A stretch of DNA of 64,000 nucleotides from positions 2,900,501 through 2,964,500 of the forward strand of contig WPIO01000006.1 of assembly GCA_009760855.2 (NCBI GenBank), given 5' to 3'. The notes beneath the pieces are model-generated. The model ran no database searches and was not told where the DNA came from. It worked only from the letters and a program-made list of their open reading frames with translations. Source of the DNA: Cristatella mucedo. Lineage: Eukaryota; Bryozoa; Phylactolaemata; Cristatellidae. The translations under genes were made by a program, and so were the position numbers. This document shows positions 54,090 through 64,000 of this stretch, piece by piece (positions within the stretch are counted from its first letter, which is position 1; each line of letters begins with the position of its first letter).

Positions 54090-54804
54090 TTCTGTCTAAA
54101 TAGCAAATAAGAAGACAATTTGACAGATCCAGACCAACAGCAATCTTCAAACTATTCAGGAATTCTTAGAAAGACAAACCAGCAGCCACAACATATTCTA
54201 ACATCGACACACCATCGTCGGCATAATGTTTATCTTGAACTGACAAGTGTACCAAGCTGCTGCTGGAAACATGTTTGCATGCACGATGCAGACACGTCTC
54301 AGCCAAGGCACCAAGAAGATTTTGGAAAGGAGAGGCATCCAACGAAGGGTTAAAGTCATGCAGTGCCAATTCTTCATTGCCCTGTTCAAGCAGGGGGAGG
54401 AATAAAAAGTCTTTAAGGTTCTTACACTGCTATATATACTGTACATGCGAATGAGGCAGATAAACCAGCTGATATTCCCTTTTAATATAGACATACGAGT
54501 ATACAAGCACGTACACCATCGCACCAACACAGACATAACACTGTGTGCAAGCACAGAACACACGCACATACAGAGAAAGAGACGAAGACAGATGACAAAG
54601 TACACAAACGCGCACACGCACGTACGTACAAACACATACTAACGTGCATATATACTAACACGCACACACGCACAACTAGCTACAAATCATGTCGTCCTCA
54701 GAAGACCTAAATTTCTCTAGGATATGTGCATCCCAATAGTTATCCTGTCCCTAACGGGCACAAAGCCAATAGCAAGCCAAGAGCTCCTCGCCAGAAAGCT
54801 AGTC

Positions 54805-55228
54805 CGCAGGAAAGGATGTGCCATAGTGGGCACCAGGAGAGTAGTTGTCGTTGCTCAAGAATTGTGGAAGTGAATTCCACAGTCTAGGACCTGCAGATCA
54901 AAAGCTTCTATCGCCAAAGGTCTTTACGTCATGGAATGGAACAGCTAATGTATTGGCCATAAAGAACCTGACAGCACAAGGAGGCTGAAACTGGTGCAAC
55001 AGAGCTAGGTAAGGAGCCAAGCGGCCTTGCGGGTACAGTAGACATAACAACTTTACTCTGTATCCGTTAATCGACCGGCTGCCATCCAAACTCTTTCAGC
55101 AAAGGATACACATGGTCAAATCTCTGGGATTTGTAAACTAGCCTGGCACCAGTTGCAGTAGCTTAGTGGCTTTTTTGTAGCCCAGCCAAATGGGAATTAC
55201 AGTAATCTATCCGAAGACAGTTCATATT
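54805..55228 (-). mobile_element. LINE family A, degraded 3' part
   Basis: Minus-strand C-terminal code: ggatgtgccatagtgggcac, aattccacagtctaggacct, tagctaggtaaggagc-like YLAELL remains, and thumb remains (cccagccaaatgggaattac). Ends where plus-strand family B begins. Confidence 0.75.
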
Positions 55229-55234
55229 CAGTCG

Positions 55235-55490
55235 TAACTTTGCTTTGATCCCTCCCAGCCCATCAGCAGGTCGTATTCTCTCAGCTCCCTGGCAGCATGT
55301 ATTAATGACATCTGCACATGGATGGCAGCAAACTTTCTTAAATTGAATGAGGATAAACCAGCTTCCTAGTTATGGGCAAACCAAGTGCGATTCAGAAATC
55401 GGAAAGGCTAACACTCGGAATCGCCTCTGACAGCACAGCTCCTGCTGAATCTGCTCGAAGTCTAGGCGTCATATTCCAACGTGCCACAGA
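55235..55490 (+). mobile_element. LINE family B RT scrap between two family-A pieces
   Basis: actttgctttgatccctccc, then [15 protein letters not shown]-like code, atgggcaaaccaagtgcgat and tctgctcgaagtctaggcgt correspond to the RT palm/thumb of family B. Opposite orientation to its neighbours. Confidence 0.75.
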
Positions 55491-55494
55491 GAAA

Positions 55495-56097
55495 CCACCT
55501 TGTCAAGCCTCTTGGATTTCTAAACTAGCCTTGCAGTCACATTCATCGCCAGCTGTAGTAGCCTAGTGACTTTTTTTGGTAGCCCAGCCAAAAGGGAATT
55601 ACAATAATCGAGCCGATGCAGAACTAAGGAGCTAGTTAAATTTTTTGCAAGCCACCGTGAAAGACAGTTCCTAATCTTAGATAGGGATCAGGCGTGATGG
55701 CTAGCTGTAGAAAGCAATCTTCCTAACAAAGCTTTCAGAATGTAAGCAGCTGTCAAAGACAACACCTAAATTCCCAGTCTATGGTGATTGTCGCACAATA
55801 GCATCACTCATTAGAAGAGCAAAGCCTTCTAGTCTAGCCACAGCTTGCGGTGTCCTGCGAGAATCAGTTCTGGTTTGTCATCGTTTAGTTTAAAGAAATT
55901 TGACATTCAGGATGGAATGTCTGCAGGTAAGCATTCAGTTTGTTAGTTGCTGCAGAAGATTTCGACGGTTTAAATACAAATGCAGCTGAGTATCGTCAGC
56001 ATCAAAGTACAACCTATCCCATGGGCCCAAATCACTTTTCCCAGAGGTTGAGTACCAATGGAGAACGGGAAAGGACCGAGGTTGGACCCATGAGGGA
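55495..56097 (-). mobile_element. LINE family A RT piece
   Basis: Minus-strand code with GVPHGSNLGPFPFSIGTQPL (VPQGS turn) at about 56100, an eroded ADD box, DDKPELIL-like remains at about 55875 and thumb [13 protein letters not shown] at about 55610. Many stops. Confidence 0.75.
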
Positions 56098-56099
56098 CT

Positions 56100-56345
56100 C
56101 CACAGACAAGCCTAGCTGCAGTTTTGCAACAGCTGTAAGCACCTGCTTGCACAGACCGGTTGACCAGCACGCACTGAGTTACAGAAGTCAAGACGGAATG
56201 TCACAAATGCAAGGACCAATTCAGATGTAGCATCTGTCTAAACAAGCCAGAATTTTAGCAATGTTAAGTTGATGAAAGTAGGCAAACTTGATTGTGGAGT
56301 TGATGCAGTCATCTAATGAAAAGTCACTTTGGAACAGGACACTTT
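56100..56345 (-). mobile_element. LINE family B RT thumb piece
   Basis: tcaagacggaatgtcacaaa (VTSRLDF code), ctaaacaagccagaatttta and atggtcgtctaa-like atgcagtcatctaatgaaaa match the family-B block at 31.15-31.3 kb. Confidence 0.7.
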
Positions 56346-56800
56346 ATACGATAATCAATGGCCGAGGCCGGATAAACTCCCAACGTCATGCAATAGGAAG
56401 TCATCACACTTCCCGAGTTGACATTGGCCTTTAAACTGATTTGACCTTTTGGCCAGGTAGCGTTAGTGTTGTTGAACTCCTGTTACTCTCCGTGGTTTTT
56501 TTAGAACTTTTTACGTTATTTATACGGACATGGTCAGGTGTGGGCACTCATCGTCGCTGGCGAGTTCTGATACTGTCGGCATACTTCATGGGTTAGTGGT
56601 GCACCTACAAGTCGCTAGCAGTGACAGGAGGTTCAGGCGTCACCAGTATTCGTTCTGCGTTGGCTGAGACTAGCATTGTTACGAGCGCTGTGTTTGTGGC
56701 CTATCTCTATCCTGGTGTGGAAGCCACACACCACATTTGTAGCATTGAGAACGAACATGTGCATTCGTTCTTACTACGCAGTTCGTAAGTCGCTGTGGCT
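56345..56800 (+). mobile_element. Repeat shared with 59.48-59.93 kb, probably LINE 5' region
   Basis: Pieces align in order with the second copy: atggccgaggcc; gttgttgaactcct vs actgttgaacacct; tatacggacatggt vs gatacggacttgat; tcatcgtcgctg; gcgtcaccagtattcg; gctgagactagca; gtggaagccac. Confidence 0.6.
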
Positions 56801-56985
56801 GTCAATAACTATGACGATATCATATAATATGAAAAAATATTAACCGGAAGAAGAGTGCATGCGTGCGTTCCCAAAGGACACATACCTCGTCAAAGCATTG
56901 CAAGTCGAAATAGTTCGAGGTAACTAGACTCACAAAGTACGAGTTATCACTGCAGCGGCTGAAGCTTCACGGACGTCGGCACATG

Positions 56986-56993
56986 ACTTCCGC
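56986..56993 (+). promoter_or_regulatory. Possible ETS-type site in a head-to-head promoter region
   Basis: acttccgc lies between VPS13D (left) and the candidate plus-strand exon at 57134. Such motifs are common in shared housekeeping promoters, but eight bases can occur by chance. Confidence 0.2.
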
Positions 56994-57133
56994 TGAACAA
57001 GCCTTATATTTCTAGCGGGTCTAGTTCAACTGTTCTCATACAGCTTCATGGCCGTAGATGTCAGGCCAGCTATCATCTGCGACGACGGCGGGCATAGCAG
57101 AGCAAAGTTACCTCACTACAACAAGGGGCAATA

Positions 57134-57314
57134 ATGGGCTCGCTAGAACACGAGCAAAACCTCCCTCTACTCGTTTTGGCAGATGACGCCCCAAGCAGCT
57201 CACTAGCGCCGGTGGCCAAAACCCAAGTGAAAATGAAAAAATTGTATTCAAACTGGACAGCGTCGATTCTTAAAAGAAAAATTGATGGGATTTTTGAGTG
57301 GCAAGACAGCGCCT
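57134..57314 (+). CDS. Candidate first coding exon of a divergent gene, product unknown
   Basis: An ATG at 57134 in a fair start context (aataATGG) opens MGSLEHEQNLPLLVLADDAP, followed by a Ser/Ala stretch and a basic-aromatic segment with KMKKLYSNWTASILKRKIDG then IFEWQDSA. A strong donor (GCCT|GTAAGTG) falls just before the stop. No signal peptide or known domain is seen. It lies head-to-head with VPS13D. I do not recognise the family and found no second exon with confidence. The opposite strand is also open over this stretch, which weakens the call. Confidence 0.4.
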
Positions 57315-57914
57315 GTAAGTGACCGAGCGGCCAGTCGAGATAGAATTTTCGCTCGACGAATCCGCCCACTCCGACGAAGCCCCCATACCAGCGAGCAAAC
57401 CTTCGCTCGATATTTTTCTATTTATTAACCTCATCAACTGGGACGTGGAATTATTTACGTTATATCTCGACTTCTAAAGCGGGAGTTTTCCAGAGCGAAA
57501 ACTTAAAGAAGATACTAGCCGCCTGCGGATGAGAACCAAAAAAGAGTCTCATTCCAGCCGGTCGGCCCGTCTCCTTCCATCTCGCTTGATTTTGCCGTAT
57601 AGTCGCTCGCTAATACAGATGAATAAACTCCTGGGTTCAATACGATCGCCTTTTTCCGCGAAGCAGTGACACAGAAATGCCTTGGCAAGCAAGAAAATAT
57701 AAAGAGCAAAGCTGGGCAAGAACCGGGCTATATTAGCTATAGTTTTAACCCTTCGCTGCTCTCTACCGTAATACGAAGAAAATACAATATTTGGAAAATA
57801 CCTCGCTGCCCATGTCTACAGCACGAAAAATCGAGGATTCCGAAAACTAACGCAACCGTAAGTATAGCTAACTCAATTCAAAATAATCACTAAACTGTTG
57901 AGAAAATTAAAGGT
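57315..57914. other. Unassigned sequence after the candidate exon
   Basis: No exon recognised. Frames at 57515-57893 show no family features. Confidence 0.35.
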
Positions 57915-58075
57915 GGGCTGATTTAACAGTCTTGTTTAGACTGCCGATTGAAAAGCCGTAGGGGAGACTACTCCCGTTTGCAATGCGCTATCAAAAATTG
58001 CCTGCTGCAGGACTCGAACGCTCGACCTAGAGCTTGATGCACGAGCATCGTACCCTAAGCGAAAATCTGCACTTC
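57915..58075 (-). mobile_element. SINE related to type 1, diverged
   Basis: tgatttaacagtcttgttta, aaaagccgtagg, ttgcctgctgcaggactcga then acgctcgacc follow the SINE order (tail, body, B box); the A-box part is altered. Confidence 0.6.
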
Positions 58076-58289
58076 ACGGTTAATAAAATATGTACGAGCT
58101 GATTCCTGAACAGCTTTATATTTATCTCAATATATTACAAATCTGTTCCGGTGCTTGGTAAAAAGAGCTATTATTATGTCTGCCTTGTGCTATACTTGCA
58201 TCTGCACTAGCCGAGTGATGTGCCTTCATAGTGATATTCCGTGGTTTCATCACCACGGTATGGCCACTATGAAGCCCTGTATAGATATT

Positions 58290-58590
58290 TTACTCAGAAC
58301 AACTGCTCTTGAACGCACTGCTTTTGCTCCGTGCGTCCCGTGGAATTCATTCCCACCATTTTTTTGGGTGACGACATCTACCCCTGCTGCTAGCCCTGGC
58401 ACTTCCTTTGCCCTAGAATTCCACTTGTTCGCTAATCGTGCTTTCAGGACTAAATGGCAGACTCAGCGAGGCTTCCTACTTCTCGTAGTTTCGCCAGCTG
58501 GATAAGAAGGCTAGCTGCCGTATGCAAGCTGACCGCTGCTTGAGCATGCTTTACTAAACTCCTAAGTGAAAGCAGCCGATGACCTAGTGC
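58290..58590 (+). mobile_element. LINE family A, old GC-rich 3' end
   Basis: ccgtggaattcattcccacc, gggtgacgacatctacccct, ggcacttcctttgcc, ccgtatgcaagctgaccgct parallels the terminal family-A layout. Strongly diverged. Confidence 0.5.
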
Positions 58591-59217
58591 CGTTACTAAC
58601 GGTGAAGCACCACTGCAGAAGCACGCTCAAGCTCACGCGCATAAGCGATCGCATCGATCGCAGGAACATGGGATTGAGAGACTGGCCTACCGAGTTGATT
58701 TGATTTCCACGGTAATTTCTTGGCAACTGCGATCGATCGCTGCTCGACCCTCGGCTGCTTCTTTAGGTTTCGGTCTAAAAATAAAGTCTTGTCAGCGGTG
58801 GACCGTGATTTGTACTCTTAGACCGAACTGCCGACCCACCGCACGGGTATTCGTGGCTATCAGGGGAGGGGGCGCCATCTCAGGTTCGCGAGCCGTGCTT
58901 TGCACTCTGGCCTGTCCGGGAGGAAGTCCCGCGGGCAGTGGATTCTGTTGTTGCCGCGGAGCTCCAACAACTCGACCAATCAGGAGAGGCTTCGCTGACC
59001 GCGGGGTCCTGGGAGCAGACAACGTGGCTACCAATAAACGTGCTCTGTTCGTCCGAGATGCATCTTATCATTGCAGGGGCGACGGAGGCAGGCTACCGCT
59101 GGCCAGATTTACCAGGCAAAGTTAGGTTCCATACAGTCGTGGAGTCGTCGCCGGGTCTAAGTGTTCAGGTTCGCTAGCCAGCCGAACCACTGCGATCAAG
59201 TCGGCCTACTTTGAGCT
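58591..59217. other. GC-rich block, possible LTR or promoter remnant
   Basis: Higher GC than its surroundings, with a 141-codon plus frame (58700-59125) and an 80-codon minus frame, neither recognised. It contains aataaacgtgctctgttcgt at about 59033, like a poly(A) signal followed by a GT-rich stretch, as in an LTR R-U5 region. No terminal repeats or gag/pol code found. Confidence 0.3.
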
Positions 59218-59396
59218 AAAAATAAATACTAGCTGATTTAACAGCCTCTTTTTGTATAGCGACAGAAGAGCCTTTACGGCTATCACCACCGCTTGCAGTG
59301 ACGATAAAGGATCGCCCACCACAGGATTCGAACCCACGACCTCGGGCCGAGCTCGTGAAAAGCAACCGCCTTACTTAGTGAGCCATTGCGGCTCCG
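59218..59396 (-). mobile_element. tRNA-derived SINE (type 1), well preserved
   Basis: Tail aaaaataaatactagctgat, body gcgacagaagagcctttacg and gctatcaccaccgcttgcag, B box caggattcgaacccacgacc, A box side gaaaagcaaccgccttactt to ggctc. Flanking duplication not clear. Confidence 0.92.
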
Positions 59397-59479
59397 AAAC
59401 GTTAACAAATTTGAGCCTGGTTAGACCGCAATACACGGACCGCACTAGCTAAACCAGCCAGACAATGGCGGATGATTAT

Positions 59480-60652
59480 TACTCGCGATTACGCGAGAGT
59501 CTATGGCCGAGGCCATATATAAAAGCCGTAGCCACAAAATATGCAAGCGTTTGTTATTCAGGACTCGGCGCTAGAATTTGAGCTCTAGGGCACATAGCCG
59601 TTGGTGTGCGTCGCGGCCACTGTTGAACACCTTTAACCGTCCTCTGCTGACAAATAAAATTGTCTACGTCATGGATACGGACTTGATAGGATAAGTTATG
59701 AACGCTCTTCGTCGCTGCCGTTGTCCTACTACTGTTGGCGCATACCTACGTTAATTGCTGCAGCGTCTAAAAGTAGCGGGCCGCGCTGCAAAGTTCCGGC
59801 ATCGCCAGTATTGATCGTGTGTCAGCTGAGACTAGCACCGTTACGACCGCTGTGTTTTCTGTCTAGTTCTGACCAGACGTGGAAGCCGCACTCTGCTTTT
59901 CTAACAGATGCATCACCTACAAGTTTGTCTGCACATTGGCGACATTTGCGACACCTCGTCTCGACTTCTGTGAACTCGACTAGTGAGTCTTCTTGCCTTT
60001 GCAATATGCCAATGCAGATGTGATCATGACTTAAAGATGGTGCACAACTCTGCGGCTTGTCAGTCATGAATGTCGCAGTTACCTTATTGAGCCATTTCTC
60101 GCTGACCCAAACCGGCTCCTAATTAAGCAGTACATCGACTTACAGGTTTTTCTTATTCACTGTAAGTTCCTCTAGGTCCGGCCTAGACATCGCAGCTAAT
60201 TCCCGATCAGGTCAGGCAGCGTAACAATCACTTCTTCTGAATCGTCATTTAGCTGTGGCTCGAACAGATTTCTTATCCTTTGGTGACCACGATTTTAGTT
60301 CGCATGCTCCCAAAGGCTAGAACTCACTCCCGACTTGCGTCACGACATCCCCTAACTTGACCACATTTAAAAAGACCTTAACAACTCACCTACTTAGGAC
60401 AGAATTTAGTGAGTCATTATGATTCGTCCTTTATGTGCTTATGGGTGCTAACACTGTACATGCTGCCACTAACCACACTTGCATACTGACCCTGTGCATG
60501 TCACCCCTAACCATGTTATTCACGCTGTTTATTAAGCATGATAACACTCACCATTCGATCGTTTTTCCTTTTTTGAAGCAAATGTAAAGCGTCTAGAAAG
60601 AGACTGAGTTGTCTGAGGGCGCTTTATCAAGTGTATTATTATTATTACTACT
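59480..60652 (+). mobile_element. LINE family B with internal deletion (5' region joined to 3' third)
   Basis: The left part (59480-59930) is the repeat shared with 56.35-56.8 kb. It includes tatataaaag at 59515 and aataaaattg at about 59653. It is followed directly by family-B RT thumb code (cacctcgtctcgacttctgt), disrupted HWLPVKQ remains, FGDHDFSSHAPKG-like C-terminus, 3' UTR, hairpin (agcgtctagaaagagactga, gagggcgctttatcaag) and (ATT)n at 60635. Confidence 0.7.
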
Positions 60653-63600
60653 AATCGCGGTGTCACTTTCGCCGAGCCATCGTTGTCTTCCTTTTAATTT
60701 GTTTGTTTCCACATAATGTATCTCTTACCTCAAAGCTGCAGATTTAGGAAATCGTCTTTTAACGTCATGACAGAAATTTCCATTAACGGTTTGTGACCTT
60801 TTAGTCTCTCGTTCAAGTCAGTTTTCCTGACAGAATTTAAGGGAAAGGCAAAGAAGTACGAACTCAATCAATGTAGAACTTGCGTATAGGGATCGTAATT
60901 ACGAGAGAACATGAATAATCTGTCAACAATAATTAGGTGTGATCTTTGCAAGTCGGCAATTTAAATGCACGTCCAAAGCCTTGACTTGGCTGCAGGCTAG
61001 TCTCTCATGAAGACCACAGCTACCTATTTACACCACTTTTCTCTAAACCGACGCCGCATCGATGCAGTGAGTCCATTATAAGTTCTTTTTTGTCACATTA
61101 GCCTCCTTCCTTCTCTTATTATGCCTAACTAATATGAGTAATATATAAAATATATTATATATAATAATATATAATATATATAATATATTATATATATTAT
61201 ATATATTATTATTATATATTATATATTATATATATAATATATAATAACTAATATGATACTAATAATGAGTACCGCACCTGTAGTTCCTATGTACCTGTTT
61301 TCAGGGACTCTCAGCAAAGTGGCATCATGAAATTCCAGACTTGACATTTTACTAGTTGCTCAAATACATTGTTCTTACACAATTTACACGGACACTTTAA
61401 ATCGTCATGTGGGTTCTTATTGGTGCTTTAATCTTGCGTGTTATTGAAACTATTAAATTGTATGGTTCATTTCCAGCTACTTAAAAATTGAACTTAAAAA
61501 TAAAGAGATAAAGAGAGTTTAGTTAAAGCGTTTTGCAATTGTATTATTATCCTAATTTTATTTAAGCGAGATTATTGTCGACAGCATAGTACCGGATGTA
61601 CTTGCCAGTTCAATTATGAATGGTTTGGTCGCTTATTGAGTTTTGAGAATTCGCTGGTTAGTATTTTGCATTATTTCAAAAATATTCCTAGTTACAAGTT
61701 AGCAAATAACCATGTAGACAGTCAAAGTCAAGATACAGGTATTTTATTTCGATCGGAAACAAACCACAATATTGGTTGCTAGCTCGGGGGGGGGCTGTTG
61801 ACTGCACAATTACGTAAAAGCAATACGATACAATGTATTCTACTTCAGTACAGAAAAATGGCCAGCTTACACCAATCCAGAATATAACTCGTGCAATCAC
61901 TACTGAATTTGAATTCACTATCCTCCTCAGTATATCGTGACCTCGTTGCTTGTTTTTCCAGCAGAAATATGTCAGGCGTTCTCGCAGAAGAAAAAGATCT
62001 AGCAGTCAATTGTTGCTCAACCAGGTGACTTTGACCTTTTAATGCGACGATCGCAAGTAATATGCAATTCTGCTTGTTCTGGATCCTGTACTTAAGAGCT
62101 TTATTTGCGGTGGATTGTAGGATGGCAAATAAATTCTTTCTTGTACACATCTTGTAAAACTTTATATGTCTTGGATAATCATTTGGATAATGGTCAGCAT
62201 TTTCTCAAGGATATTTAATTATGAGATGATTCTACAAATAAATCGTCACGTGAAACCATTTACCAAATAAAATAACATAACTCTGCTCAAGACTTGTGGC
62301 AACCAAAATATTTCTAAAAACAAATTTTCAATTAAGATACATTTTAATCTCAAAATATTTATCTTTATACAAATCTCTATACTTACTCATAATAGAAATA
62401 AGAAATTAAAAAGTTGTTCGATTCAGACACACCTTTAAATGCAGAGGCAAGAGTACGAACGAATGGGAAGCGTTGTTTGAAGTATTCTCAGCAATACGTG
62501 TGGCAGCTGACTGGTGTTGCCGACGTGCGAACTCAAGCAAGCTAGCTTTGAACATAAATTAAGTTGAAGTATGTACAAACGTATAGTATAAACGAGTTGA
62601 ATCATCTTTCTTAGTTTTGGATGGCCTTTTTTAAGCGGTAAGCTCGCTGCCCCTGATACAAAGGAGGCCCCTCAAATCTCTCATAAGCGCATCGTTTTGG
62701 TGTTAGAAGCTCAAGCTGTGTATGCGTTAACCTTATTTTGATCTTGCAAAGGCGCCAACTCAAGATGCTTCTGCTGTATTTAATACACCACGGTAGCATG
62801 TGAAAACATTGAGTGAATTAAGGGTATTCTTATTTGATCAACTTGGATTAACCGTACGAGCTTCTTAGAGGTGAAAAATTAGGGATACGCACTGCCGGCA
62901 TTGTCTGAGACTGTAAAGCATTTATGCTGTTGCTATTGTAATGACATAGAGAACTTGCTTAGTTACGTAGTAGGTAGTCACTGTTTTCTTAATTAGTCAA
63001 CAGCCAAGAAGCTATGCATATTTTGAACGGCTCAAGTGAGGGACCAGTCTATGAATGCAAAAAGGCAAACTTAATAGCGCCGGTAACGGCGATTAATTGA
63101 TTGCGCCTGCGCTAGAGTAGCTATTACCGTTTGTTTTGAGGCATCTGTAACGCAACCGATAATTTACAAAGGCGACAATATATCTGGTTCTATAATCTTG
63201 ATCTAACTATTGGATTTTGTCGCATTAAAAAAATTGACCTAAAATTTAATTTGAATTACCAAGGCGACCGTTTATTTGATTCGCAGCAAATAAGACTTCA
63301 AGGGATATTAACTCCGTGTGTGATTATTTTACCTGGAATGTCTACTGTGATGGAGCTTTGAATAGCTATCAACAGCGAACTAATATGTTATGACTAGTTT
63401 GTACTAACGGAAAATTTTAGGGAAAACAGTTGAAGATTTATGACGTTAAAGATAGCATAATGAAAATCTTTGAGAATATCCTGAAGGAATCAATGAAGTG
63501 TGAAACTATCAAAATTAATTGATTTAAAGCTTAATCTGTTTTTAAGGAATTCGTTTTTACTGTGATTCTTCATGGAGATATTCAATATGAAAATTAAGGA

Positions 63601-63906
63601 CGCAGAACATAAGCACATTGCCATGCAAAAGCCAAGCCACAGTAAATCATTTGCAGACAGACCGTCGCTTTGACCGTGCGTCCCTGACAGGCTCTTCATT
63701 TTATCCGCTTGGAGATAACCTGTAGTGCTTGTATACTTCAATAACACCCCGATGAAAAGCCTTCTTATCACTATTTCATAACTTATTGTACCCTTCCATG
63801 GTTCATTTAATCTCCCAGTGCATTACATACGTACACATGCAATTCGTAAATCATACCCGCCCAAATAATTTTTCTATGACACTCATCACAGCTTAACCAT
63901 ATTGGG
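60653..63906. other. AT-rich stretch, no confident gene
   Basis: 3.2 kb without a confident gene. Minus-strand segments that could be exons of an unknown gene: about 62150-61850 (SFSSARTPDIFLLEKQATRS), about 62550-62430 (LLEFARRQHQSAATRIAENT, ending at AAAG|GTGTGT) and about 62770-62620 (LTPKRCAYERFEGPPLYQGQ). None is recognised. Confidence 0.3.
61135..61255 (+). repeat. AT-only, self-complementary repeat tract
   Basis: About 120 bp of TATA/ATTA units (tatataatatattatata) able to fold back on itself. Confidence 0.95.
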
Positions 63907-63956
63907 ACTAACTGATTTAACAGCCTCTGTCTTACCCAATGAGCCGTCGCGGCTCA
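63907..63956 (-). mobile_element. SINE type 1 with internal deletion
   Basis: ctgatttaacagcctctgtc joins directly to ttacccaatgagccgtcgcg, so tail and A-box end are present but the body is missing. Confidence 0.7.
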
Positions 63957-64000
63957 ACGAAGACCATTTATATCGTCAAGCAGAAAAATCAAGTTTGACT

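Noticed and set aside
51679-51903. Arg-Glu repeat protein on minus strand
   Set aside because: Produced by the (TC)n microsatellite.
52124-52614. Frames of 106 and 101 codons
   Set aside because: Overlapping frames without motifs in a Pro/Cys-rich composition; no splice logic found.

Overview
This is animal nuclear DNA. Genes are split by GT-AG introns, and the window is full of degraded non-LTR retrotransposons, tRNA-derived SINEs, Tc1/mariner fragments and microsatellites. There is no operon structure, rRNA or CRISPR. The dominant host gene is on the minus strand and is an orthologue of VPS13D, the bridge-like lipid-transfer protein of ER, mitochondrial and peroxisomal contact sites. I can trace 27 coding exons from an ATG at 54089 down to the left edge, where a 1.3-kb exon runs out of the window. 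Together they cover about the first 1,777 residues. The phases of the assigned boundaries are mutually consistent, although several boundaries were chosen partly to keep phase. The order of conserved blocks follows VPS13D (recalled, not searched). The LINE and SINE content and the divergence suggest an invertebrate metazoan; I cannot name the species.

Layout: 54.1-45.5 kb holds the N-terminal chorein exons. 43.7-37.9 kb holds the rest of the N-terminal domain and a Gln/Ser-rich linker. 32.5-12.8 kb holds exons of the lipid-transfer rod. 4.7-1 kb continues the rod. The introns, up to about 8 kb, hold two abundant CR1/L2-like LINE families. Family A has a (TTACAT)n-like tail, and its longest copy (33.66-37.14 kb) keeps endonuclease and RT domains. 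Family B ends in a conserved hairpin followed by (ATT)n. Two tRNA-headed SINE families are also present, one of which appears to share the family-B tail. Insertions are nested: a family-A LINE splits a Tc1 transposase, A sits inside B with a short target duplication, and B sits inside B.

Right of 54.1 kb lie shredded LINE pieces, a candidate divergent plus-strand first exon at 57.13 kb, a GC-rich block, an internally deleted family-B LINE (59.5-60.65 kb), and AT-rich sequence with no gene I can call.

Points that deserve checking are two look-alike GC-AG donors in VPS13D, a 40-nt candidate intron, a duplicated donor whose second copy would shift the frame, and the hairpin tail common to family B and a SINE.
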